From NCBI GenBank assembly GCA_902786265.1, contig CADACE010000015.1, forward strand, positions 1 to 64,000: a DNA stretch of 64,000 bases, read 5' to 3'. A program made the translations under genes and the position numbers. The DNA is from an uncultured Chloroflexota bacterium (GTDB lineage: Bacteria; Chloroflexota; Anaerolineae; Anaerolineales; Anaerolineaceae). This document shows, in pieces, positions 26,397 through 33,925 of this stretch (its first letter is position 1; each line of letters begins with the position of its first letter). Below the pieces are notes generated by a model. It did not search any database and was not told the origin of the DNA. It saw only the letters and a list, made by a program, of their open reading frames with translations.

Positions 26397-26676
26397 ATCC
26401 GTATTTCCGGACGAAGGAAGGCGGTCCCGATTCACTTGTGCCTGTTATCGTGATTTCCATCATAAATACAGCGCTCATCATTCTGCCTGGCAGAAGATTC
26501 AACCGGTTCCCATCCACAGGTAACGGGACCGTTGAATTCAATAAGAAGTACAGCGGCAAATCACAGATCACAGCAAAACATCGGATAAAAAATCACCTTT
26601 CACAAATCAAGGTTTTCTGCTAAAATTCTCAAACATGAGGAAAATTTATAAATAGCCCTGACCTGAGGAAAGCGGT

Positions 26677-27546
26677 ATGATCAATATCAGAGATTATGTA
26701 AAAGCGGAATTGAAAAAATATGATGGCATCTATCTGCCGGTCAGAGCAAGTTTTTTGGAACAAATCTTTGTCAAAAAACTTAGTCCAAAGAAACTTCACC
26801 CTAACCCCGACGATGAATTCTGTATAGATGGTATCGGGCCAAGCGACGAAATCATCAGCAAATATGTCAAGCAGATCACATTCAATCAAAAACATAGTAT
26901 GCCTCTGTTTGATGAGCCCCTGATCGTTGAAAAGATACGTCCTGAAGGGTATATGCTGCTGAACGGTCATCACCGCTGGGCAGCCGCATTGCTGCTGGAA
27001 ATTAAAAAAGTTCCGGTCGACCTGATCAATGCTACCCATCTGACTGATATCATCGGACAAATGGAAAAATCCGACCGCAGCAAAAGAGCCAGCATTAATC
27101 TTGACGACGTTGTGTTCTGCCAGGATAATACTGAACCTGCCGAAAAACCGCTTTTCTTCCCATTTAATAAAATCTTTAAAGAACCTGTCCGCAAAGGGAT
27201 CCCCGGGCTGGTATATGCGCTGCAAAGTGCGGGTTATGATGTCTGGGTCTATACGACAGGATATGCCTCAACAGATTACATAAATCAACTGTTCAGACAC
27301 TATGGCGTCAGGGTCGACGGCATCATCAACGGAGCACACCGCATAAATTCAAAGCAGAAAAACGATATGAACGGCGTAAACGACCTGATGGCGAAAAAAT
27401 ACCGCATCACACTGAACATCGATATGGAAAGTGTTTCCTGGATTCGTTCCGAAACCAAAGAATTTGAGGCCATCGATATTCCTTCAAAGGGAGAAGACTG
27501 GGCGCAGCAGGTGATTGCCATCGTCCGGAAGCTGAAAGATCTGTGA
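26677..27546 (+). CDS. ParB/sulfiredoxin-like domain fused to a degenerate HAD-like domain
   Basis: The 289-residue protein has two parts. Residues about 30-120 form a ParB/Srx-type domain: KKLHPNPDDEF, DEPLIVEKI and the NGHHRWAAAL motif (Asn96, His98-99, Arg100) that in this superfamily binds a nucleotide. Residues about 138-285 resemble the HAD protein encoded just downstream: INLDDVVF at 140-147 aligns with its FDLDGVLF, and VWVYTTGY with VWVYTSSY. The nucleophilic Asp of HAD motif I is Asn141 here and the acidic motif IV is partly lost (NIDMES versus HIDDED). The HAD part is therefore probably not a phosphatase. Overall function unknown. Confidence 0.75.
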   Translation: MINIRDYVKAELKKYDGIYLPVRASFLEQIFVKKLSPKKLHPNPDDEFCIDGIGPSDEIISKYVKQITFNQKHSMPLFDEPLIVEKIRPEGYMLLNGHHRWAAALLLEIKKVPVDLINATHLTDIIGQMEKSDRSKRASINLDDVVFCQDNTEPAEKPLFFPFNKIFKEPVRKGIPGLVYALQSAGYDVWVYTTGYASTDYINQLFRHYGVRVDGIINGAHRINSKQKNDMNGVNDLMAKKYRITLNIDMESVSWIRSETKEFEAIDIPSKGEDWAQQVIAIVRKLKDL

Positions 27547-27650
27547 TCCGGGGTCCCGATACCGAAGCATCGTGAGAACTGCCGGAAGGCATGGATGGGT
27601 TCGGAAAAGCTCACTATGTCCGCAGGAAACAGCAAAAGAAAGGACTGAAC

Positions 27651-28136
27651 ATGATAATTTCTTTCGATTTGGACGGGGTTCTGTTTGTAAACCCTACATA
27701 TTGTGAAATTGAGCCGCCCCTTATCCGTCCCTTTGACCGCTTATATCCGGACCGGCTTCGGAAAGGTACTGTTGACCTGATCCGTACTCTGAGGGAGCAG
27801 AATTTTACTGTATGGGTCTATACGTCTTCCTATCGCAGGGAACGCTATATCAAGGGGATATTCTGGCATTATCATGTAAAATTTGACAGGATCATTAATG
27901 CCGCCATACATGAAAAATTGGTACAGAGAGACAAAAAAATACGGCTGCCATCAAAGCTTCCCAGTTACTTTCACATCTCCCTGCACATCGATGATGAAGA
28001 TACAGTGGTCCAAAATGGATATTCCTATGGTTTTCACGTTCTCAAAGTAAGCGAGCCTGATCCGCTCTGGGCAGAAAAGGTTTTGCGGGAAGCCAACCGG
28101 ATCCGGAGCATTGAAAACAATTCTTCCCGAAAATAA
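27651..28136 (+). CDS. HAD-like hydrolase
   Basis: A 161-residue protein with the HAD motif I FDLDGVLF at residues 5-12, motif II in VWVYTSSYRRE (Thr/Ser) and an acidic motif IV in HIDDEDTV. The short cap-less architecture fits small phosphatases of the NIF/5'-nucleotidase sort, but the substrate is unknown. It is homologous to the C-terminal domain of the preceding protein, so the two arose by duplication. I start it at the ATG at 27651, behind AAAGGAC; a longer reading from 27591 lacks a ribosome site. Confidence 0.82.
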   Translation: MIISFDLDGVLFVNPTYCEIEPPLIRPFDRLYPDRLRKGTVDLIRTLREQNFTVWVYTSSYRRERYIKGIFWHYHVKFDRIINAAIHEKLVQRDKKIRLPSKLPSYFHISLHIDDEDTVVQNGYSYGFHVLKVSEPDPLWAEKVLREANRIRSIENNSSRK

Positions 28137-28178
28137 ACCTTATGACCTGTTTTTCATTTACGGAAAGGGGAACAATAT

Positions 28179-29123
28179 ATGAAATCAATTATAGAATTTC
28201 CCAAAGTTTCACTCGGCGTATTCCCGACTCCCATACAAAAGCTTGAAAACATCAGCAGGCTTCTCGGGACGAATATTTATATAAAACGCGACGATCTCAG
28301 CGGATTGGGACTCGGCGGGAACAAAGTCCGGAAATTAGAGTTCCTGATGGCTCAGGCAAAAGCGGAAGGAGCGGAGATCGTATTCACTACAGGCGGAGCG
28401 CAATCCAATCACGCGATGCTGACCGCCGCAGCAGCCGGGAAATTGGGAATGACGCCGATCCTGCTGCTGAAAAACAGAGGTGTGACCGAATGCCGGGGAA
28501 ATCTGCTTCTCGAAAAACTCATGGGAACCGATGTCCGTTTTATTGATACGGATGATTACGCTGATATCTATGAGGAAATGGATCGCATCGGAAACGAATC
28601 GGGGAAACCTTATTTCAAGATCCCGCTGGGAGGGTCCAACGCGCTGGGAACTCTCGGATATGTTTCCTGCGCGGAAGAGATCCGGGACAGCGGTATCCGC
28701 TTTGATCATATCGTCTGCGCGGAAGGAAGCGGCGGAACCATGGCCGGCCTCACACTGGGCGCAAAACTGTTCCTTACCGGAACACATGTCACCGGTATGA
28801 TGGTGGATCGGGAGCCTTTTGAAGAAATTACAGTCAGACTCATGCGGGAAGCAGCGGATCTGCTGGAGGCGGATCTCGAAATCAGCGCCGCTGATTTTGA
28901 CCTGCTTGATATGTGCGGCCCCGGTTACGCGGTCCCGTCAGAAGAGGGAAATGCGGCGATCAAACTGCTGGCTTCCCGGGAAGGGATCTTTCTGGATCCG
29001 GTATATACAGGGAAAGCTTTCGCGGGACTTTTGAAAATGGATTCTGAGAACAAATTCACGCCGGAAATGAACGTCTTGTTTATTCACACCGGCGGAGCCG
29101 GCGGACTTTTCGCTGTTCATTGA
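28179..29123 (+). CDS. PLP-dependent D-cysteine desulfhydrase / ACC deaminase-like
   Basis: A 314-residue fold-type II PLP enzyme of the DcyD/ACC-deaminase group, which cleaves D-cysteine or related amino acids to a keto acid, ammonia and sulfide. The N-terminus has TPIQKLENISRLLGTNIYIKRDDLSGLGLGGNKVRKLEF, read in two parts; the Lys of GGNKVRK is the PLP lysine. TTGGAQSNHA carries the catalytic Ser, and EGSGGTMAGL is the PLP phosphate loop. GGGGAAC precedes the ATG. DcyD-type function is favoured over ACC deaminase by length, but substrate is not proven. Confidence 0.85.
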   Translation: MKSIIEFPKVSLGVFPTPIQKLENISRLLGTNIYIKRDDLSGLGLGGNKVRKLEFLMAQAKAEGAEIVFTTGGAQSNHAMLTAAAAGKLGMTPILLLKNRGVTECRGNLLLEKLMGTDVRFIDTDDYADIYEEMDRIGNESGKPYFKIPLGGSNALGTLGYVSCAEEIRDSGIRFDHIVCAEGSGGTMAGLTLGAKLFLTGTHVTGMMVDREPFEEITVRLMREAADLLEADLEISAADFDLLDMCGPGYAVPSEEGNAAIKLLASREGIFLDPVYTGKAFAGLLKMDSENKFTPEMNVLFIHTGGAGGLFAVH

Positions 29124-29247
29124 TATCGCGGCCTCCATAAGGATAACATCTATGATAGATATTCCTGTTAAAATCGTGTTTTACGGCGCGAATTGGTTAT
29201 AATTCTCCTGCTGAAAGAATGTAACGAGAAAGGATTTTTGTAACAGA

Positions 29248-30954
29248 ATGAATGAATGGAAATTTGCAGAACTTCAATATACCCGTCCGGATTTTGAAGC
29301 TGCCAAAACACAATTGACCGGTTTGAAAAACAGAGTAGAAAACGCTTCTTCCGCGCAGGAAGTTTTTGACGTAATAAACGAACTGGATACCGAAAGCAGA
29401 CAGATTATGACCCAGTTTACGCTGGTCTATGTCCGCCATACACTTGATACGACTGATGAATTTTACGAAAAGGAACAGGAATATCTGGATAACCAGCTGC
29501 CTGAACTTTCACCCTATCAGGTAGCCCTCTCCACAGCCATCGCGGACAGTCCGTTCCGTCCGGAGATCGAAGCAAAATACGGGAAACAGTATTTCACGCA
29601 GATCGACCTGCAGCGCCGCAGTTTCTGCGAAAAAAACATCCCGCTGATGCAGCGCGAAAGCAAACTCACAATGGAATATCAGAAGATCATGGCCACCTGC
29701 CAGATCGATTTCGACGGTAAGACCCTGAACCTGTACGGCATTCAGAAATATTTTGAACACGAAGACCGCAAAGTCCGGGAAGCCGCTTTCCGTGCTTATT
29801 CAAATTTTTATCATGAGCATGAACCGCGCCTGGAAGAGATCTGGGATGAGCTGATTTCCATCCGCAACGAAATGGGACGCAATCTGGGCTTTGAAAATTA
29901 CATTCCGCTGGGATATATGAACCAGGGACGCACTGACTATGGTGTCAAAGAAGTGGAAGCCTTCCGTGAACAGGTCCGCCGTGTGCTGGTACCGCTTTGC
30001 GAGAAGCTTTATGAAGCTCAGGCAAAGCGTCTGGGCATTCCCTGTGTCATGGTTTATGATGAAAAACGAATCTTTGCCGACGGCAATGCCCAGCCCATCG
30101 GAGATGATGAGGTACTGGTTCCGCAGGCACAGAAGATGTATCATGAGATCAGCCCGGAAACCGGAGAATTCATCGATTTTATGATCGAACACGGGTTGAT
30201 GGACCTGAAGAACAAACCCAACAAAGCCTCCACAGGATATATGACTTACCTGCCGGATTTGATGGCGCCCTTTGTATTCTCCTGCTTCAACGGCACCATC
30301 GGCGATGTGCAGGTGCTCACTCACGAGCTCGGGCATGCCTTTGCCGGTTACATGGCTATGCGCAATCAACCGATCTCGGATTATTTCATGGAATCCACCG
30401 ATATCGCGGAGATCCATTCCATGTCCATGGAACAGTTCTGCTATCCCTATGCGGAGTATTTCTTCGGTGACCAGGCGGATAAATTCCGTTTCGCCCATCT
30501 GCAGGAAGCTATCACTTTCGTTCCTTTCGGCGTTGCCGTGGATGAGTTCCAGCACATCTGCTACGCGCATCCGGAGCTTTCACCAAAGGAACGCACACGC
30601 GAATGGCACAAACTGGAACGGAAATACATGCCCTGGCGAGCTTACAAAGACGATGAATTCATGTCCCGCGGCGGTTACTGGTATCACAAGCTGCACATTT
30701 TCCTTTATCCCATGTATTACATCAACTACACGCTGACATCAATGGGAGCGATGGAATTCAAGAAAAAGGATGCGGAAAATCACGAAGCCGCCTGGGAAGA
30801 CTATCTCAGGCTCTGCAAGGTCGGCGGCAGCATGAGTTATCTTGAGACCCTGCGCCACGCCAATCTCTCCATCCCCTTTGAGGACGGCGCTGTTGCCAAA
30901 GCTACATCCCACGCCGCGATGATCCTGCTCAGGCAGCTCGAGGAAGAAAAGTAA
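29248..30954 (+). CDS. M3-family oligoendopeptidase (PepF/ThiF-like M3B)
   Basis: This cytoplasmic zinc peptidase degrades short peptides. The 568-residue product has the M3 zinc motif THELGHAFAGY (His359, Glu360, His363), the downstream EIHSMSMEQF glutamate box and the C-terminal GGYWYHKLHIF region that holds substrate. Length and order fit the M3B group found in anaerobes. AAAGGA lies 13 nt upstream of the ATG. A TATAAT-like -10 sits at 29198-29203 in the short gap before it, though no good -35 is visible. It ends in a strong terminator, so it is likely monocistronic. Confidence 0.93.
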   Translation: MNEWKFAELQYTRPDFEAAKTQLTGLKNRVENASSAQEVFDVINELDTESRQIMTQFTLVYVRHTLDTTDEFYEKEQEYLDNQLPELSPYQVALSTAIADSPFRPEIEAKYGKQYFTQIDLQRRSFCEKNIPLMQRESKLTMEYQKIMATCQIDFDGKTLNLYGIQKYFEHEDRKVREAAFRAYSNFYHEHEPRLEEIWDELISIRNEMGRNLGFENYIPLGYMNQGRTDYGVKEVEAFREQVRRVLVPLCEKLYEAQAKRLGIPCVMVYDEKRIFADGNAQPIGDDEVLVPQAQKMYHEISPETGEFIDFMIEHGLMDLKNKPNKASTGYMTYLPDLMAPFVFSCFNGTIGDVQVLTHELGHAFAGYMAMRNQPISDYFMESTDIAEIHSMSMEQFCYPYAEYFFGDQADKFRFAHLQEAITFVPFGVAVDEFQHICYAHPELSPKERTREWHKLERKYMPWRAYKDDEFMSRGGYWYHKLHIFLYPMYYINYTLTSMGAMEFKKKDAENHEAAWEDYLRLCKVGGSMSYLETLRHANLSIPFEDGAVAKATSHAAMILLRQLEEEK

Positions 30955-30983
30955 GGAATATACAGAAAACTTTCAGAAAGTCA

Positions 30984-31026
30984 GAGGCCGGACCCCTCGC
31001 AAGTTCGAGATCCGGCCTCATTTTTT
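30984..31026 (+). terminator. Terminator after the M3 peptidase gene
   Basis: GAGGCCGGA pairs with TCCGGCCTC across an 18-nt loop and is followed by a run of six Ts. Confidence 0.9.
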
Positions 31027-31077
31027 CTTATTTACGCCTGTGCTGAACAGTTATTGAGGTCCAAAATTCTGAACATT

Positions 31078-32775
31078 TCACTTTCGGAGATATGATAAAC
31101 GACTCACGATATCACCGGTTTTCAATGAAGAATAGATCCAATTACTGCTGATATCAAAGGACTCTTTCTGCCCGGCTATATCAACACGAAGGATATTATT
31201 GTCCAATGACCATGTACCTTTCTCTACCGTTGATTCTCCATCAAGAATATTAATCCTTTCGAAGGAAAAATCTTCATTAAAGATTAGTTCCTGCGAGTCG
31301 AGCCCCAGTGAAGTATTTCGAAAATCTTTACTGAAAGTTTTTGGCTGTTCACTGAATATATCTTCACTAATGTCATGCAGAACCCATCTGCCGATTATGT
31401 CATTCGAATTTCGTTCTTTAACCGTAATCGATTCCACGTTGCTTTTCTGATCACTCCATACACCGTCATACGAAGCGATTGCATACAAATACCATGTTCC
31501 CGGCGTATCAAACCCACCGTAAAAGGAAAGTGATTCACCTGTACCCTCTTTAAATGCCATTTCTGATGGACCGGAGTCAGGAATCTTATTAAAACCGCTG
31601 TATACTTTGATTCCTTCCGCGCCCGGAGCAGATACTTCAATTTTTAAACTGTCACCTGCTATAGTCTCATTTTTAGAAACTGACATTGTAATATTTACAG
31701 AATCAGGCGATTTAACAGTCACAGATGCTATGCTGCCTGATGAATTCATAGCCATTATAAACCCATACATTATAAATTTTGCATTCAGCTCTGACTCTGT
31801 AAGTCCTTCATTAGCGAATTCCATTTTCGCATAGAGTTTGCCATTATCGGTGACAGGACAGATCATTCGATCATCGTTTATTGTACAGGAATGAAAGTTA
31901 TCACCATTCTCAAGTGTAATATTGACACCCTGATCATCCACAGTCCATGTACCGAATTTCACATCCAGATTCTGATTTAGTATCTTTTCCTGCATAACAT
32001 TTCCAGAATCAAGCAGTATAATACTCATTGAGTCAAAATTCAGAAACAGATTCCAAACTCTCTTTGAATAAATCATTGACGGAAAGCCGTCTTCTCCTAC
32101 AAGATAGTATGAATCCATCTCCCATGATCCGATATATGCTTTTTCATCTGCAGCTGATCCCTCAGGATCATCTTCCGCAAAAGAGATTTCCGGTGAATAA
32201 TTTTCAGAAGAAACCAAAAAGATCATTCTGAATTTCGGATCTGATGCGGTTTTGCTGTGATACCCAACCTGCAGCAACGAGCTGCTGTCAATTTTATATA
32301 CAGAACCATAAGGAAATATCTCAGAGCCATCAATAAGGTTCTTGTCCTGATTTTCGGCAGCATCTGCCGGAATCAACCCGGCAAGTTTCAGACGATTGAT
32401 GAGATCCTCAGTATTATATATATAGGCAGTACCCGGCTGGTAGTTCAGGTCCTGAAGAGAAGGAGCCGTAAATTCACACGCTGCCGCGGCAAATTTATTT
32501 TCAGAGAAATATAAGGTAATCTGAAATTCACCTGACCAGTGGGTTCTCTCACAGACAACCGTATCTTCTCCCGTGTCCCGGCAGGTAAACCCTTCCAAAT
32601 TACTTGCGGCAGATTTTGCCGCGTCCGGGGACATTTCCCAGGCAGCGTCAGGATCCTCTCCCAACAGCAGTTTGACATCATTGATCACATCATAATAGGT
32701 TACATAATCTGCCGAAACAGACGTAAAAGAAATCAGGATAAACAACGAAACAACAATAGAAAGAAACTTTTTCAT
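31078..32775 (-). CDS. Secreted protein with two lipocalin-like and one Ig-like region
   Basis: The 565-residue protein starts at the ATG at 32775 behind AGAGGAGAATG; a longer frame from 32826 has no ribosome site. A signal peptide covers about residues 1-22 (MKKFLSIVVSLF core, SVSA/D cut). The middle has a GSWEMDSYY..WTVDDQGVNITL stretch and the end has GRWVLHDISEDIF..WSLDNNILRVDI, two copies of a lipocalin-like beta region. An Ig-like part between them carries SLKIEVSAPGAEGIKVYSGF. The N-terminal third is unrecognised. No anchor is seen. The role may be binding of a hydrophobic ligand (inference). It is convergent with the peptidase gene. Confidence 0.75.
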   Translation of the reverse strand: MKKFLSIVVSLFILISFTSVSADYVTYYDVINDVKLLLGEDPDAAWEMSPDAAKSAASNLEGFTCRDTGEDTVVCERTHWSGEFQITLYFSENKFAAAACEFTAPSLQDLNYQPGTAYIYNTEDLINRLKLAGLIPADAAENQDKNLIDGSEIFPYGSVYKIDSSSLLQVGYHSKTASDPKFRMIFLVSSENYSPEISFAEDDPEGSAADEKAYIGSWEMDSYYLVGEDGFPSMIYSKRVWNLFLNFDSMSIILLDSGNVMQEKILNQNLDVKFGTWTVDDQGVNITLENGDNFHSCTINDDRMICPVTDNGKLYAKMEFANEGLTESELNAKFIMYGFIMAMNSSGSIASVTVKSPDSVNITMSVSKNETIAGDSLKIEVSAPGAEGIKVYSGFNKIPDSGPSEMAFKEGTGESLSFYGGFDTPGTWYLYAIASYDGVWSDQKSNVESITVKERNSNDIIGRWVLHDISEDIFSEQPKTFSKDFRNTSLGLDSQELIFNEDFSFERINILDGESTVEKGTWSLDNNILRVDIAGQKESFDISSNWIYSSLKTGDIVSRLSYLRK

Positions 32776-33115
32776 GGCATTCTCCTCTTCTAAATAAAAG
32801 ACAGCATTCTCAGATGAATGCTCCACTCAGAGATCAAGAAATGAAACGCTTGATACCGGCAGGCATATACAGATGTATATGTTTGGGCAGCAAATGAAGT
32901 ATTTTATGTCAAACATCCGGTTAATATTTTATCATAATATCAATTATGATATTTATCCAATAATAATTCGAGAGTTTGTTTGACTAACAATATGACGAGC
33001 TCAGCTTCAAAACATCGAAATCCAAAGAGCTTCGCAGGCAGAAATTTGTATCACATACACTCAAAAAAAAGAAAAAGCTGTCACAAAATTAAATTGCAAC
33101 AGTCTTATTCTCACG

Positions 33116-33254
33116 CTTCACTTTGCAACCATGCTCAGGGGACGCTCCCTTAGGCCGGACTCGAACCGGCCAGTATCAGTTTAATAGACCAATTTTGGAA
33201 GACAATTGCTGTGTGTGCCTTTACCGGTAACGAATATTTCTATCCGCCAGCGTC
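33116..33254 (-). repeat. Copy 1 of a 140-bp direct repeat with a tRNA 3'-half-like structure
   Basis: On the minus strand this copy contains an anticodon-arm-like hairpin (TTGGT-CTATTAA-ACTGA), a 5-nt spacer, a perfect T-arm GCCGG-TTCGAGT-CCGGC (33154-33170 on the plus strand), and then an acceptor-like CTAAGGG. Spacings are exactly those of a tRNA, but there is no D-arm or matching 5' acceptor strand. It is about 88 percent identical to the copy at 33617-33757. Confidence 0.6.
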
Positions 33255-33616
33255 AATAAGAATTTTATTACTTTTTTTATAAAAAGGGATTTACATCGTC
33301 TGAAAATTACATCTTCTGTTGAGTGTTGACTTTCATAGTTTTCCAAGATATTAGAATCTATTATGGTACACTTCCGGCTGTCAAAAAAATTGTTTTGATT
33401 TTCCTGCTTCAGTTAGGAAATACTGATCATTATGCCTCTGAGGGCGGTTTTCTACGAAACCGGTCGATGGCTTCACAGCACGGTCCAGCGAACAGATTAA
33501 TACACATCGTTTCATTAACAAACAAACAGCAAAATATAATTAGCGGTACAGGCTCAAAAAGGATTGCCGCGAAATACATTGCGGCAATCCCTTTCAGCTA
33601 AAAAAACAAGGCACCT

Positions 33617-33757
33617 CTTCACTTTGCAACCACGCTCAGGGGACGCTCCCTTAGGTCGGAGTTGAACCGGCCAGTATCAGTTTTGCAGACTAATTTTATG
33701 AAGAAAAATCGCTGTGTGTGCCTTTACCTGTATCGAATATTTCTATCCGCTTGCGTC
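33617..33757 (-). repeat. Copy 2 of the 140-bp direct repeat with a tRNA 3'-half-like structure
   Basis: This copy is 501 bp from copy 1. Its anticodon-like loop reads CTGCAAA, which would give anticodon GCA (Cys). The T-arm has one mismatch (GCCGG/CCGAC). It too lacks a 5' half. The conserved segment includes flanking sequence upstream of the anticodon-like arm and downstream (GGGAGCGTCCCC). Confidence 0.6.
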
Positions 33758-33835
33758 CTCTTTTATTTTATCATGTTTTTTCGAAAATTATCCTTGTTTT
33801 TTCACCATTGTCTGAAGTATCTGTTCAGAACAATG

Positions 33836-33894
33836 CATATAGAGACAATCCCGCAGTGCCGGTTTCACAGCAACAGCGGGATTGTCTCTATATG
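33836..33894. repeat. Perfect 19-bp inverted repeat downstream of the M48 protease gene
   Basis: CATATAGAGACAATCCCGC (33836-33854) pairs exactly with 33876-33894 around a 21-nt loop. It lies 32 bp past the end of the minus-strand protease gene, so it could stop transcription on that strand, but no T-run is attached. The arms also carry short flanking GTTCAGA words. A small mobile palindrome is another possibility. Confidence 0.8.
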
Positions 33895-33925
33895 TTCAGA
33901 ATTACAGATTTTATGTTTTGTGTTA

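Larger units (their letters stand above)
32776..33925. other. 1.15-kb gap without a gene, containing repeat and hairpin elements
   Basis: Between the secreted protein and the M48 peptidase no convincing coding frame was found. The open frames here have no ribosome site and low-complexity AT-rich composition. What the gap holds: an AT-rich first part (the likely upstream region of the minus-strand secreted protein), two related 140-bp direct copies with tRNA-like 3' halves, a 10-bp stem (GGATTGCCGC/GCGGCAATCC) at 33561-33590, and a 19-bp perfect palindrome at 33836-33894. Confidence 0.7.

Noticed and set aside
26389..26571. Minus-strand frame of 60 codons between the Nudix and ParB-like genes
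   Set aside because: No ribosome site or homology, and it overlaps the end of the Nudix gene; it is too short to support.
33323..33601. Plus-strand frame of 92 codons in the repeat-rich gap
   Set aside because: No ribosome site, low complexity, and it runs over a hairpin (33561-33590).
33116..33757. Two intact tRNA genes
   Set aside because: The 3' halves look right, but no D-arm or 5' acceptor strand (CCCTTAG) could be found, so I treat them as repeats.
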